The notes below the pieces were generated by a model that worked only from the letters and a program-made list of their open reading frames with translations, was not told the origin of the DNA and made no database searches. The position numbers and the translations under genes were made by a program. A DNA stretch of 58,575 bases from Gemmatimonadota bacterium (GTDB lineage Bacteria; JAAXHH01), in assembly GCA_009835325.1 (NCBI GenBank), contig VXWP01000039.1, positions 1-58,575 on the forward strand. Reading direction: 5' to 3'. Positions 1 to 8,787 of the stretch are shown here, piece after piece. The number at the start of each line of letters is the position of its first letter. Positions within the stretch are counted from its first letter, which is position 1.

Positions 1-67
1 CTATATATTTGTTTAGTATATGTCAAGAAATACGAGAGGAAACTTCCAGGTTTTTGCAGAAAAACAT

Positions 68-1060
68 TCAGGGCATTCCGAGCGTCCGACCGATCCTGTC
101 CACCACGTCGTCGATCTTTTCCAGGTACTGCATGGCCGCCTTGTAGGTGGGCATAAGCACCCGCTCTTCATCCACCTCCCCTTCCAGGTACTGGTTGGCC
201 ATCCAAAGGTAGATGGAGAGTTCGTAGATCGACCATTCCGGATCTTTCGGGGCGTTGCCGTATCCTTCATAGAAATCGGCCGGTGTGGGGCCGATCGGCT
301 TCAGCCGGAAGATTTCCAGCCTGGCCAGGTCCCAGGTCGGATCGCCGGACCAGGCATACTCCCAGTCGAGCCAGGCGGAACATCTCCACCGGCCGTCTAC
401 CTCGTGAACCAGCACGTTCCAGGGATGGGGATCGTTGTGCAGCAGGCCCAGGGGTCTTTCGTTCAGCCGGGGTACAGCTTGCTTCAGTACCCGCTTCATC
501 GACGACAGTTCGAAACGAAGTCCCGGGTCTCGCTTCAGCAGGCTCTCCGCATGCCGCACGGCCTGGTGGTAATGAAAGTCACCCCAGGTTCCTCCGTCAA
601 AAGGCTGAATGCGTTCTCCGACGATCAATCCCGCACAATGATCTGGAAGCTGGATGGAATGCACTTTTCGAAACGCGGCGCCGACATCCCGCCAGGCTTG
701 AGCGCGCTGTCCATCGGTCAGGTTATCGACAACATTACCCAGCAACTGCCCCGGCTTGAACTCCATTAGCACGGCACGTCCACCTTCATTATCGCGATGT
801 GCGAGAATGGCCGGCACAGGTACGTCATGCTTCCGAAGCAGGTCGTGTAAATACAGTTCTTTTTCGACCCTTTGCAGGTCGTCTTTCGTATCGTAAGGCC
901 ACTCGTATTCGCGGAGGATGTAGCGTGTGTCGTCCCGGAGTTTTACGAGGGAAGTTCGGTTGGTTACTCCGGAATGGAGTGGCTCGACAGATTGGATGGA
1001 ATTACAGCCGTGCCCGGCTTCGGTGAGTAGTCCTGGAAGGATTGCAGGAAGCTGGGACAT
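68..1060 (-). CDS. Aminoglycoside phosphotransferase-family kinase
   Basis: A 330-residue member of the APH/choline-kinase fold, which phosphorylates a small hydroxylated substrate with ATP. The catalytic loop reads LLHNDPHPWNVLV (about residues 206-218; Asp210 is the expected base and Asn215 a metal ligand). The metal-binding segment LDWEYAWSGDPTWDLA (231-246) takes the place of DFG. The lid between N and C lobes contains VLMEFKPGQ near 97-105. Nothing identifies the substrate. Many environmental members act on metabolites such as homoserine, choline or methylthioribose rather than drugs, so resistance should not be assumed. The start lies 15 bp after the HigA-like gene on the same strand, so the two are probably co-transcribed. 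Confidence 0.85.
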   Translation of the reverse strand: MSQLPAILPGLLTEAGHGCNSIQSVEPLHSGVTNRTSLVKLRDDTRYILREYEWPYDTKDDLQRVEKELYLHDLLRKHDVPVPAILAHRDNEGGRAVLMEFKPGQLLGNVVDNLTDGQRAQAWRDVGAAFRKVHSIQLPDHCAGLIVGERIQPFDGGTWGDFHYHQAVRHAESLLKRDPGLRFELSSMKRVLKQAVPRLNERPLGLLHNDPHPWNVLVHEVDGRWRCSAWLDWEYAWSGDPTWDLARLEIFRLKPIGPTPADFYEGYGNAPKDPEWSIYELSIYLWMANQYLEGEVDEERVLMPTYKAAMQYLEKIDDVVDRIGRTLGMP

Positions 1061-1075
1061 GGGGTCTGCACGCTT

Positions 1076-1381
1076 TCAGTTCGATCGGTTCAGCACGCGT
1101 ACTTCTGTCTCCAATCGTTCTCCCAGCCGATCCTTCTGCAACTCCAGGTCATAGTGGGTCTGCAGATTCAGCCAGAATCGATCCGTAGTTCCGAAATAGC
1201 GAGCCAGCCGTAAAGCCGTGTCGGCCGAAATGGCGCGTTTGCCGTGCACGATCTCGTTTATACGGCGCGGGGAAACGGATATATCCACGGCAACACGATA
1301 CTGACTCAAACCTAGTGGTTCGAGAAACTCTTCCTTAAGGATCTCACCGGGATGAATAGGGGGAATAAAAGCGGCAGGCAT
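1076..1381 (-). CDS. higA: HigA-family antitoxin (XRE helix-turn-helix), toxin partner lost
   Basis: A 101-residue protein with the HigA signature start IPPIHPGEILKEEFLEPLG (residues 6-24), then a Cro/CI-type helix-turn-helix: LSQYRVAVDISVSPRRINEI, HGKRAIS, TALRLARYFG. The C-terminal half FWLNLQTHYDLELQKD is the usual HigA ending. HigA normally binds and silences the HigB mRNA interferase and represses the higBA promoter. A clear ribosome site (AGGAG, 6 bases before ATG) supports the start. Upstream, only about ten codons of a HigB C terminus remain, followed at once by an unrelated plus-strand gene. The antitoxin is therefore an orphan. It may persist as a DNA-binding regulator of itself and the downstream kinase. 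Confidence 0.9.
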   Translation of the reverse strand: MPAAFIPPIHPGEILKEEFLEPLGLSQYRVAVDISVSPRRINEIVHGKRAISADTALRLARYFGTTDRFWLNLQTHYDLELQKDRLGERLETEVRVLNRSN

Positions 1382-1384
1382 GTT

Positions 1385-1426
1385 TTACTCCTGGTGGTAG
1401 TCTACCAGTTCGACCATAAAAACGGT
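1385..1426 (-). pseudogene. C-terminal remnant of a HigB toxin gene
   Basis: On the minus strand the codons just before higA read TVFMVELVDYHQE followed by a TAA stop. Only three bases separate this stop from the higA ATG, the spacing expected in a higBA operon. HigB toxins characteristically end in a strand of the form (A)YxVEIVDYH, which this segment matches. Reading further upstream the similarity stops, and the plus-strand PLP-enzyme gene begins at 1550. There is therefore no room for the missing 80 or so residues. I read this as the 3' stub left after deletion of the toxin. It is short, so chance similarity cannot be excluded by eye. Confidence 0.55.
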
Positions 1427-1549
1427 CTTTGAACGATATGGACATGCCAATACTATAATAACGATTCGTGGAACCTTTTTACACTGTTTCTGCATCGGTC
1501 TTGACGCCAACACAACAACCACTCGATCTGTTTCCGAGGACTCCCCGCC

Positions 1550-2704
1550 ATGCCCAACGACCACGAACTGCGATTCGCCGCCGACGACTACCAGTCGGCC
1601 GACAACCGGGATTTCACCACGGACGCCATCCACGGAGGTTACCACGGCACGTCGTCCGCGGTGCCGATCTACCAGGGGAACACCAATTACCGGGAGGGTT
1701 ACGAAGGGACTAACTCCTACGGCCGCGGGCTGGACAAGGCGGGCGGTCCCACCAGCGGTGCGCTCGAAGAACAAGTGAGGATCCTCGAAGGCGCGGAGTG
1801 GGCGCAGGCGACCTCGTGCGGCATGTCGGCGGTCAGCCAGACGTTGTTCGGCCTGCTTCGAAGTGGCGACCGGGTGGTCTGCCACGAGACCGTGTACGCC
1901 GGTACCCACATGTTGTTCCAGGACGTGCTGCCGGTGAAATGGGGCGTGGACGTCGAGATGGTCAACCTGTGCGACCTGGACGCCCTGAAAAAAGCGCTGG
2001 AAAAGCCCGCCCGGATGGTCTATTTCGAACCGTACGCCCACTCCATGGAGTTCATCGACCTGGCCCGAGCCACGGAAATGGCCCACGAAGCCGGCGCGCT
2101 GGTCGTGGTGGATAACACCTTTCTCTCCCCCTACCTGCTGCGTCCCCTGCAATACGGCGCCGACGTGGTCCTCCATGCCATGACCAAATACATGGCCGGT
2201 CACGGAGACACGCTGTCCGGAATCGTTGTGGGCTGTGACGAAGAGATCCGGAAGCAGATCCACTATATGCGCATCCTGATGGGCGGCGTGCTGGCGCCCA
2301 TGAACGCCTTCCTGGTGCACCGGGGACTCAAGACCCTGGCTTTCAGGATGGAACGGCACTGCGCCAGCGGCCAGAAGGTAGCCGAATACCTTGACCGGCA
2401 CGAGAAGATCGCTCGGGTCGACTACCTGGGACTGCAGTCCCATCCCCAACACGAGGTCGCGACCGGGTATCTTCGAGGCTATGGCGGTATGATGCGGTTC
2501 TTCTTTGGGTCCGGCGTCTCTCTCGACACTTTCATCGGTCGGCTAAAGATGTGCAAGCCGTGGTACAGCCTGGGCGATGTGGAGACGCTGATCCTGCCCT
2601 CGGGCGAGGATGAGAATGGCGGTTTTGGCGCGCGCGTTTCGGTGGGACTGGAAGATCCGGACGACATCATCGCCGATCTGGATCAGGCGCTGGAGAATGC
2701 GTAG
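1550..2704 (+). CDS. Trans-sulfuration-family PLP enzyme (cystathionine synthase/lyase or methionine gamma-lyase type)
   Basis: A 384-residue Cys/Met metabolism PLP-dependent enzyme. Visible landmarks are the phosphate-binding loop SCGMSAVSQT (89-98), the pyridine-nitrogen Asp in VVVDNTFLSPYL (Asp188) and the Schiff-base lysine in HAMTKYMAGHGD (Lys213), all at the usual spacing. Family members perform gamma- or beta-replacement/elimination on homoserine esters, cystathionine or methionine. The exact reaction cannot be read from these motifs. No methionine genes flank it and no SAM riboswitch is evident upstream. A purine-rich CGAGGA lies before the ATG. It is transcribed away from the higA remnant and convergent with nhaA. 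Confidence 0.85.
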   Translation: MPNDHELRFAADDYQSADNRDFTTDAIHGGYHGTSSAVPIYQGNTNYREGYEGTNSYGRGLDKAGGPTSGALEEQVRILEGAEWAQATSCGMSAVSQTLFGLLRSGDRVVCHETVYAGTHMLFQDVLPVKWGVDVEMVNLCDLDALKKALEKPARMVYFEPYAHSMEFIDLARATEMAHEAGALVVVDNTFLSPYLLRPLQYGADVVLHAMTKYMAGHGDTLSGIVVGCDEEIRKQIHYMRILMGGVLAPMNAFLVHRGLKTLAFRMERHCASGQKVAEYLDRHEKIARVDYLGLQSHPQHEVATGYLRGYGGMMRFFFGSGVSLDTFIGRLKMCKPWYSLGDVETLILPSGEDENGGFGARVSVGLEDPDDIIADLDQALENA

Positions 2705-2720
2705 AATTCCGCGCTCAACC

Positions 2721-3947
2721 TCACACCACCCTCTCGACCTCTTCCCCAACAGGCTCGATCTTCTTCTCCGTGGGCGGCAGGCAGTTACGCAGGACGATGT
2801 AGCCCAGCACGCCCGACAGCAGCGAGCCGGCCATGATGCCCAGTCTTTCGTCGAATAACCCGTACGTGTCGATCTCTGCGAAGGCCAGGGAACCGATGAA
2901 GAGGCTCATGGTAAACCCGATGCCACACAAGGCGCTGGCTCCATATATGCTCGTCCAGGTCATGCCCGTGGGCAGGCTGGCCCATTTGAATCTGACAAAC
3001 ATCCAGCAGAGGCCGAAGATACCGATCTGCTTACCCAGGAACAGGCCCAGCGCCACACCGACGGGAACGTTGTGAAGGACCTGGTCGAGCGTCATGCCCT
3101 CGAAACTGATCCCGGCGTTGGCGAAAGCGAACACGGGCAGAATGACGAAGGCCACGACCGTATGCAGATCGTGCTCCAGGATCTTGAGCGGCGAAACGTC
3201 GGGGTCGGTCCTGGACTGCATGGGAATGAATACGGCCAGGATCACGCCCGCCAGCGTCGCGTGGACGCCGGACTTCAACAGGGCGATCCACAATACTACG
3301 CCGACCATCATGTAGGAGCTGTGGGAGACCCAGTTCCTGTTGTTCAGGAAGAACAGCACCAGTACGCAGCCCGCGGCCACCAGCAGGGCCGGTATCGATA
3401 TTTCCGCCGCGTAGAACACCGCGATGATCGCGATGGCCCCGATGTCGTCCAGAATGGCCAGGGAGGTGAGGAAGACCTTGATCGAAATGGGCACGCGGGA
3501 GCCCAGGAGGGCCAGCACGCCGAGGGCGAAGGCGATATCCGTGGCCACCGGGACGGCCCAGCCCCGCAACGCGTCAGGATCGCCGCTGTTGAAGATGAAA
3601 TAGATCAACGCGGGGACGATCATGCCACCGACGGCGCCCACGCCGGGCAGGACGATGTTCCGCCGGTCCGACAACTCGCCCTCGAGGAATTCGCGCTTCA
3701 GTTCCAGGCCGACGAGGAAGAAGAAGATGGCCATCAGGCCGTCGTTGATCCAGAGCTGCAGCGGCTTGTGGATATCCAGCGCGGCGATGTGGATCTGAAT
3801 CGGGATATTCAGCAGGAAGTGGTAAAGCGGCTCAAGGAACGAGTTCGCGAAAATCAAGGCCAGCGCGGTCGCGAGCATCAGGAGGATGCCGCTGGCGGAT
3901 TCCAGGCGTAAAAAGGCGTCGATGAACGGTAGTTTCTGATTCGACAT
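2721..3947 (-). CDS. nhaA: Na+/H+ antiporter NhaA
   Basis: A 408-residue polytopic membrane protein of the NhaA family, which exchanges two H+ for one Na+ across the inner membrane and controls internal pH and sodium. The family core is clear: WINDGLMAIFFFLVGLELKRE near 66-86, the ATDIAFALGVLALLG segment (Asp137), and the paired aspartates of the ion site in AILDDIGAIAII (Asp167-Asp168). The length is normal. The C-terminal 20 residues are hydrophilic and acidic/basic. It ends 17 bp from the end of the convergent PLP-enzyme gene and starts 49 bp upstream of the Gfo/Idh/MocA gene's stop. A marine or saline lifestyle would fit, but NhaA is widespread. Confidence 0.95.
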   Translation of the reverse strand: MSNQKLPFIDAFLRLESASGILLMLATALALIFANSFLEPLYHFLLNIPIQIHIAALDIHKPLQLWINDGLMAIFFFLVGLELKREFLEGELSDRRNIVLPGVGAVGGMIVPALIYFIFNSGDPDALRGWAVPVATDIAFALGVLALLGSRVPISIKVFLTSLAILDDIGAIAIIAVFYAAEISIPALLVAAGCVLVLFFLNNRNWVSHSSYMMVGVVLWIALLKSGVHATLAGVILAVFIPMQSRTDPDVSPLKILEHDLHTVVAFVILPVFAFANAGISFEGMTLDQVLHNVPVGVALGLFLGKQIGIFGLCWMFVRFKWASLPTGMTWTSIYGASALCGIGFTMSLFIGSLAFAEIDTYGLFDERLGIMAGSLLSGVLGYIVLRNCLPPTEKKIEPVGEEVERVV

Positions 3948-3995
3948 AAGCTGTGTTACCCGTACCTCCCTCAGGCTGCGCCTTCCATCGGCACG

Positions 3996-5054
3996 TCAGA
4001 CCGGGTCCGTCACCCGCCCGACCATCTCCTCCACGTCGACGGACCGGCTGCTGCACGAGGCCTCTATGGCGGCGAAGACCATGGCCACGCTGCGGATGTT
4101 GTGTTCCAGGCGCGTATCCGGCGCGGGTCCGCCGTCAATCCACTCCAGGAACTCGTTGATCTGCCACTGGTGCCCGTCGTATTCGGGAACGACCGGGCTG
4201 ACGTCTTCGACATGCATGCCCTTGCCGGGCGTGTGCCGGTACATGCGCGTGACCCCGTCGCTTCCAATGGCGACGGCGCCTTCTTCGCATTCGGCCCGGT
4301 AGTACTCCCGGTGCCAGCTGTTCTGCTCGGCGGCGCCCAGGCACGAACCCTCGTAGGCCGCCTTCACACCGTTGGTCATGTCCATCACGTACATGGCACA
4401 GCAATCCCCCTGGAAGGTGCTCCACGGCCGGTTCCACTCCCAACCGGCGATCGTCTTGCAGTCTCCCCCCGAGAGATTCCGCATCATGTCAAAGTGATGC
4501 ACGGCGCCTTCCACGAGCAGGGTGTGCGGTATTTCATAGCGGAAGGCGCCCCAGGCGCCGTACTTCCGGTAGTCCGCGGCAAAGCGGCCCTGGATGTGGT
4601 TGATTTGTCCGAGTTCTCCGTCCCGCAGCACCTGCCGCATGGTCAGCATGCGGCTGGAATAACGGTAGTTCTGAATCACGTGCATCTTCAGGCCGGTTTC
4701 CGTGACCGCCCTGTATATATCTACGCAAGCGGGCCACGTGTCGGCAATCGGTTTTTCACTCAGGATGTCCAGCTTGTGCTCCACCGCCTGCATTACGGCG
4801 TCCCGGTGGACGGCCGGTGGGATCACGATCGTGCAGTAGTCCGCTTCCACCTCCCCGAAGGCGGATGCCATGTCCGTGTACCGACGGCTCCGTGGAAGCC
4901 CCAGGAAATCCCCGGAATCGTGGAGGATATCCGTATTGATATCCACCAGGGCGACGATTTCGTGCCGGTCGTTGAACCTTGGATAGAATTGGCGTATCCA
5001 TGCGCCGGCCATGCCGCCGCCACCGATCATCAGGCATTTCTTTTTGTTAGACAC
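3996..5054 (-). CDS. Gfo/Idh/MocA-family NAD(P)-dependent oxidoreductase
   Basis: A 352-residue sugar or cyclitol dehydrogenase-type protein. The N-terminal Rossmann fold begins CLMIGGGGMAGAWI (about 7-20), with an acidic ribose-binding residue in ALVDIN. The family motif EKPIAD (about 100-105) contains the conserved Lys. The C-terminal alpha/beta domain contains the HHFDMMRNLSGG stretch typical of the catalytic His region. Members oxidise or epimerise sugars, inositols or glycosides using NAD(P). The substrate is not predictable. It sits in a minus-strand run with a MATE exporter, an SDR, an MR/MLE enzyme and an M42 peptidase, consistent with carbohydrate or uronate catabolism. The start directly follows the MATE gene with a 34-bp gap. 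Confidence 0.85.
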   Translation of the reverse strand: MSNKKKCLMIGGGGMAGAWIRQFYPRFNDRHEIVALVDINTDILHDSGDFLGLPRSRRYTDMASAFGEVEADYCTIVIPPAVHRDAVMQAVEHKLDILSEKPIADTWPACVDIYRAVTETGLKMHVIQNYRYSSRMLTMRQVLRDGELGQINHIQGRFAADYRKYGAWGAFRYEIPHTLLVEGAVHHFDMMRNLSGGDCKTIAGWEWNRPWSTFQGDCCAMYVMDMTNGVKAAYEGSCLGAAEQNSWHREYYRAECEEGAVAIGSDGVTRMYRHTPGKGMHVEDVSPVVPEYDGHQWQINEFLEWIDGGPAPDTRLEHNIRSVAMVFAAIEASCSSRSVDVEEMVGRVTDPV

Positions 5055-5088
5055 TCAGTACTCCATTCTCTTGCTGGAAAACGCCTCG

Positions 5089-6471
5089 CTATATCACCAT
5101 CCTCTTCCAGGCGCCCTGCCGGAACCGGTAGACGCAGGCGATACCGAGCAGGCAGATGTAGATAGTCGCGCTCAGCCATGCGCCCCAGAAGTCCAGTTCC
5201 AGGGTGAAGGCGAGCAGATAGGTCAGGGGGAGGAAGATCACCCAGGCGCCGATGAAAGCGGCCACGGCGGACCACCGGGTGTCGCCGGCGCCGCGCAGGG
5301 CACCGATGAATATGACCGCGAGGGCGTCGAAGGCCTGGAAAAGCGCCGCGTACAGCAGTCCCTGCCTGCCGTAGCGGATGACGGCGGGGTCGTCGTTGAA
5401 CAGGCTGACCAGCGGCTCGGGAAACAACAGGAACGCCAGGCCGACGAAGACCATGATGCCCATCGCCAGTTTCAGGGCGCTGTAGGCGCTGCGTTCGGCC
5501 TGCGCGATACGTTTGGCCCCGATATACTGCCCCACGAGGGTGGCAGCGGCCATGCCGATGCCCAGGCCGATCATGTAGGAGATGGACATCAGCTGGATGG
5601 CGATCTGGTTCGCGGCCAGCTGGGCGTTTCCCAGCCTTCCGATGATGGCGGCGAAGATGACGAAGCTGCCGATGTCGAGAAACCGTTGCAGGCCGATCGG
5701 GGCGCCGACTTTCAAGAGCCGGACCTGGTCCAGCCACCGGGGCCGCGGCACGGTCCGGTTGTCGTAGGGACGGAGCCACCGGGACAGGTACAGGACGATA
5801 TATATACCGCCGCCCAGTATGCCGGCCAGCGCCGATCCCATGGCCGATCCCTGCACCTCGAGGCGGGGCAGGCCGAAGTGGCCGTAGATCAGCCCGTAAT
5901 TCAGGATGACGTTGATGATGTTGATGGTGATGCCGATCTTCATCGGCGTCTTCGTATCGCCGATCCCGCGGAAGAAGCTGGCCGTGGTCATGGCGACCAT
6001 GAAGGCCGGACCGTCGATCAGCCGCCACTGCAGATAGGTGATCCCCAGGCGCCGCACTTCGGCGGAGGGTCCCGCGAGGTCGAACAACAGGGGCACGAAG
6101 GGGATGACGAGCAGGATCAGCAAGCCGCTGGCCACGGCCATGTACAGTCCCTGCCACGTCATGTACCCGCAGTCCTTCCGGTTGCCCGCGCCGTAGCTCT
6201 GGGCGACGAAGGTGTTCAACCCCATCGCCAGCCCCAGGAACGGAAGGTAGAAAAGCCAGGCGAGCATGGATCCGAGACCCACGGCGCCGATCTCGGCCAC
6301 GCCCAGCTGGCCGACCATGTACGTGTCGACCACGCCCAGCAGCGTTTCGGACATGTTGGCCAGGATGATCGGATAGGCCAGCAGCCACACCTGGTTCACG
6401 CTTCCCGAGGTGGGATGAAAGGCGGGTACCGTATCCTGGGCCGATGGTTTCGATGTATCGGAAACGCTCAT
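5089..6471 (-). CDS. MATE-family efflux transporter
   Basis: A 460-residue protein with about twelve hydrophobic segments in two homologous halves, typical of MATE (multidrug and toxic compound extrusion) proteins that export cationic or small organic compounds by Na+ or H+ antiport. Recognisable segments are VNQVWLLAYPIILANMSETL near the start, VVDTYMVGQLG after TM1, LGLAMGLNTFVAQSYGAGN, and the second-half equivalent GLGIGMAAATLVGQYIGAKR. The soluble N terminus (about 25 residues, Ser/Pro rich) is slightly long. The upstream region up to the SDR gene contains a 19-bp tandem repeat array. Substrate unknown. Confidence 0.9.
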   Translation of the reverse strand: MSVSDTSKPSAQDTVPAFHPTSGSVNQVWLLAYPIILANMSETLLGVVDTYMVGQLGVAEIGAVGLGSMLAWLFYLPFLGLAMGLNTFVAQSYGAGNRKDCGYMTWQGLYMAVASGLLILLVIPFVPLLFDLAGPSAEVRRLGITYLQWRLIDGPAFMVAMTTASFFRGIGDTKTPMKIGITINIINVILNYGLIYGHFGLPRLEVQGSAMGSALAGILGGGIYIVLYLSRWLRPYDNRTVPRPRWLDQVRLLKVGAPIGLQRFLDIGSFVIFAAIIGRLGNAQLAANQIAIQLMSISYMIGLGIGMAAATLVGQYIGAKRIAQAERSAYSALKLAMGIMVFVGLAFLLFPEPLVSLFNDDPAVIRYGRQGLLYAALFQAFDALAVIFIGALRGAGDTRWSAVAAFIGAWVIFLPLTYLLAFTLELDFWGAWLSATIYICLLGIACVYRFRQGAWKRMVI

Positions 6472-6540
6472 TTTTTTCGGAAAGTTGCAGCTTGATCACT
6501 GGGATAAACGCCAGGAACGAAGGCACAGCAGATCACATTT

Positions 6541-6616
6541 CGCGGCGCACCGGATCATCCGCGGCGCACCGGATCGTCCGCGGCGACTCGGATCGTCCGC
6601 GGCGCACCGGATCGTC
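6541..6616. repeat. 19-bp tandem repeat, four copies
   Basis: Four head-to-tail 19-bp units, consensus CGCGGCGCACCGGATCGTC, at 6541, 6560, 6579 and 6598. Copies 2 and 4 are identical, copy 1 differs at one base and copy 3 at two or three. The array lies in the 244-bp interval between the MATE start and the SDR stop, so it is upstream of the MATE gene. There are no unique spacers, which rules out a CRISPR array. It is a minisatellite-like tract. Confidence 0.9.
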
Positions 6617-6715
6617 CGTACCGTTCCTGACACCTCGCATCATACGAATCAGTCGGATCGGTTCACGCGATTCTCGCAGGAAAGTGCGCAATGCGACGTG
6701 TCCGTGCCGGAAACG

Positions 6716-7465
6716 CTACGCGTCCCCGACGATGGTCAGTCCGCCGTCGACCACGAGGCTGGCGCCGGTGATGAAGGACGCCTCGTCGGACGCGAGAAAC
6801 ACCACGGCGGACGCGATGTCTTCCGGAAGGCCCAGCCGTTTCATGGGCGGCCGGTCGATGTAGGGCCTGCGTACCGACTCGTCTAGGCCGTCCCAGGCAT
6901 TGGTCAATATGGCGCCGGGCAGCACGGCGTTGCTGCGGATATCGGGTCCGTAATCCACGGCGACAGCCCGCGTGATCCCGACGACCCCGCCCTTGGCCGC
7001 GTCATAGGCGGCGTAGTCCCGGAATCCCACCAGGCTGTGTACCGACGCCGTGTTGACGACGGCGCCTCCTCCGGATTCCCGCATGACCGGGATGGCGTGC
7101 TTGCAGCCCAGGTAGATTGCTTTCAGGCACACTTCGAGCGTCCTATCCCAATCGGCTTCCGCAAGGTCGCACACCGGTCCGGGCGCGTGCCAGTACGCGT
7201 TGTTGTGCAGGATCTGCAGTCCGCCGTAGGTGTCGACCGCGCTCTGGACCATGTGCCCGACCTGTTCGTCCCGGCTCACGTCGGCGACGCAGGCTGTGGC
7301 CGCCCAGCCCTCACGGCGGATCGATTCGACGGTCTGTTCCAGTCCCACTTCGTTGATGTCCACGGCCACGACCCGGGCGCCTTCCCGCGCCATCCTCTCC
7401 GCGGTGCCCCGTCCGATGCCCGAGGCCGCGCCCGTTACGATCGCCGTCTTGTCTGCCAGTCTCAT
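6716..7465 (-). CDS. SDR-family NAD(P)-dependent oxidoreductase
   Basis: A 249-residue classical short-chain dehydrogenase/reductase. It has the cofactor motif TGAASGIGRGTA (about 11-22), the acidic NAD-selecting residue in VVAVDINE (Asp36 region), the NNAYWH segment in place of NNAG, the catalytic Ser in NTASVHSL and the Tyr/Lys pair in YAAYDAAKGG. The C-terminal VFLASDEASFITGASLVVDGG is standard. It probably oxidises a sugar or sugar-acid hydroxyl. It lies 34 bp downstream of the MR/MLE dehydratase gene on the same strand, so both may serve one aldonate or uronate route. NNAG to NNAY is a mild oddity. Confidence 0.9.
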   Translation of the reverse strand: MRLADKTAIVTGAASGIGRGTAERMAREGARVVAVDINEVGLEQTVESIRREGWAATACVADVSRDEQVGHMVQSAVDTYGGLQILHNNAYWHAPGPVCDLAEADWDRTLEVCLKAIYLGCKHAIPVMRESGGGAVVNTASVHSLVGFRDYAAYDAAKGGVVGITRAVAVDYGPDIRSNAVLPGAILTNAWDGLDESVRRPYIDRPPMKRLGLPEDIASAVVFLASDEASFITGASLVVDGGLTIVGDA

Positions 7466-7499
7466 GGTTCTGCTCCGTTGCTATGCCGCCGAACTCAAA

Positions 7500-8765
7500 T
7501 CAACGCTCGGTTACCGGTGACTCCCGGGTGCGGCGCCACAGGTCCTCGAACTCCGCGGTGCCGTCCTCCCGCCAGTATTCGGTTCGGATACCCGGCGTAT
7601 AGGCCTCCAGTTCCCATCCATGGCGGATATTCCCGAAATGGACGCGATGCCCGTCGGGAAACACCGCCGTGCGGATGAAGCGCGGCCTGGGAAAATCGTA
7701 GGGTTCATCCCGGTCGAGAAAGGGCTTCATCACGTCGTCCGGGACGAGGAACCCGTGCATGGCCTCTTCGTCCACTTCGACGCCCAGTCCGGGCCCGTCT
7801 GGGACGCGGTGGAAACCGCCCACGACCTCGATTGGTTGCTTGAGCAGGTGGTGGCGGTACAGGTTGATGCAGGTGATGGCGGGCCAGGTGGCGTGGGTGA
7901 GCACGGCGCCGAGATGGGCGGCCCAGGTGGTGGTGAGTCCGTTGCCGACCATCTGGAGCCAGAAAGGCATGTTGGCCTCCGCGCTGAGGATGCCCTGGTA
8001 CTTCACCCGCGTGGCGCCGCCGCTGACGACGAAACCGTCGCAGACCGCCTCGCGGATCGCCGTGGTGTAGGGTGGAGAACCGAAATGCATGGCGATGGGG
8101 CGGCTGATGACCTGCCGCAGCTGCCGGTTGCCCAGGAGGTCGGTCTGCGGGATGGGCGTCTCGAACATGGCGACGATGTCGAACCCCTCCAGGCCGCGCA
8201 TGACAGGCATGGCCGCGGCGGCGTTGTGCATGGAACCGTTGGCGTCGAGGTCCACCCGGAAGTGGCGCGGCACGTTGGCGTCGATCGCCGACATCTGTTC
8301 GTGGATGTCGTGCCAGGGCCGTTGTTTGAGCTTGATGGTCGTGTACCCGTGGTCCACGGCGTCCCGGACCTGGCGGACCCAGTCGTCCGGCGGCCCCTCG
8401 TTGGACCACCAGGATATGGGCACCCAGTCCCGCGCCTTGCTGCCCAGCAGCTTGTGACAGGGGACCTCGAGCGCCTTGCCGACCACGTCGTAAAGAGCCA
8501 TCTGCAGTCCGGCGCCGATCGTATCGTCCTGCATGAAATCCGCCGGGCTCTTTCCCATGACGCGCTGCACGCTCTGGTCGGTCACCCGCGAGTGGATGTA
8601 GTGGACGATGGTCTCGCCCCAGCCCACGAGACCGGCGTCGGTGGTGACCTTGCACAGTTCGAAGACGGACCAGTTGTATACCGTCCGCTCCGCCATGGGC
8701 CGCTGTCCCTGCGTGAACGGCACGGTGACGGTGAAGCGTTCCACGTTGGTGATTTTCAGGGGCAT
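7500..8765 (-). CDS. Mandelate racemase/muconate lactonizing-type enolase superfamily protein
   Basis: A 421-residue enolase-superfamily enzyme. The N-terminal capping domain covers about residues 1-130. The barrel carries a KxK-like TIKLKQRP strand, a metal-ligand Asp in FRVDLDANGS and a Glu in AMFETPIPQTD. The third canonical acidic ligand is not obvious, because that strand reads CDGFVVSGGATRVK. Superfamily members abstract the alpha-proton of a carboxylate and then dehydrate, racemise or cycloisomerise. A sugar-acid dehydratase is the likeliest role given the neighbouring SDR. The protein has a long C-terminal extension (about 60 residues, aromatic and Arg rich, ending in VTER) beyond the barrel. 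Confidence 0.8.
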   Translation of the reverse strand: MPLKITNVERFTVTVPFTQGQRPMAERTVYNWSVFELCKVTTDAGLVGWGETIVHYIHSRVTDQSVQRVMGKSPADFMQDDTIGAGLQMALYDVVGKALEVPCHKLLGSKARDWVPISWWSNEGPPDDWVRQVRDAVDHGYTTIKLKQRPWHDIHEQMSAIDANVPRHFRVDLDANGSMHNAAAAMPVMRGLEGFDIVAMFETPIPQTDLLGNRQLRQVISRPIAMHFGSPPYTTAIREAVCDGFVVSGGATRVKYQGILSAEANMPFWLQMVGNGLTTTWAAHLGAVLTHATWPAITCINLYRHHLLKQPIEVVGGFHRVPDGPGLGVEVDEEAMHGFLVPDDVMKPFLDRDEPYDFPRPRFIRTAVFPDGHRVHFGNIRHGWELEAYTPGIRTEYWREDGTAEFEDLWRRTRESPVTER

Positions 8766-8787
8766 GAAGTTGCTCCGTTCCTCCCGG

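Noticed and set aside
1427-1549. SAM riboswitch or T-box ahead of the trans-sulfuration gene
   Set aside because: The 120-base gap shows no recognisable aptamer core or terminator, and is too short for most SAM classes with an expression platform.
1385-2452. A 355-codon minus-strand frame covering the PLP-enzyme gene
   Set aside because: Only its last ten or so codons resemble anything (HigB end). The remainder is the shadow of the plus-strand enzyme.
6541-6616. Possible CRISPR array
   Set aside because: Repeats are head-to-tail without unique spacers and no cas genes are present; the same holds for the arrays at 33913 and 58044.
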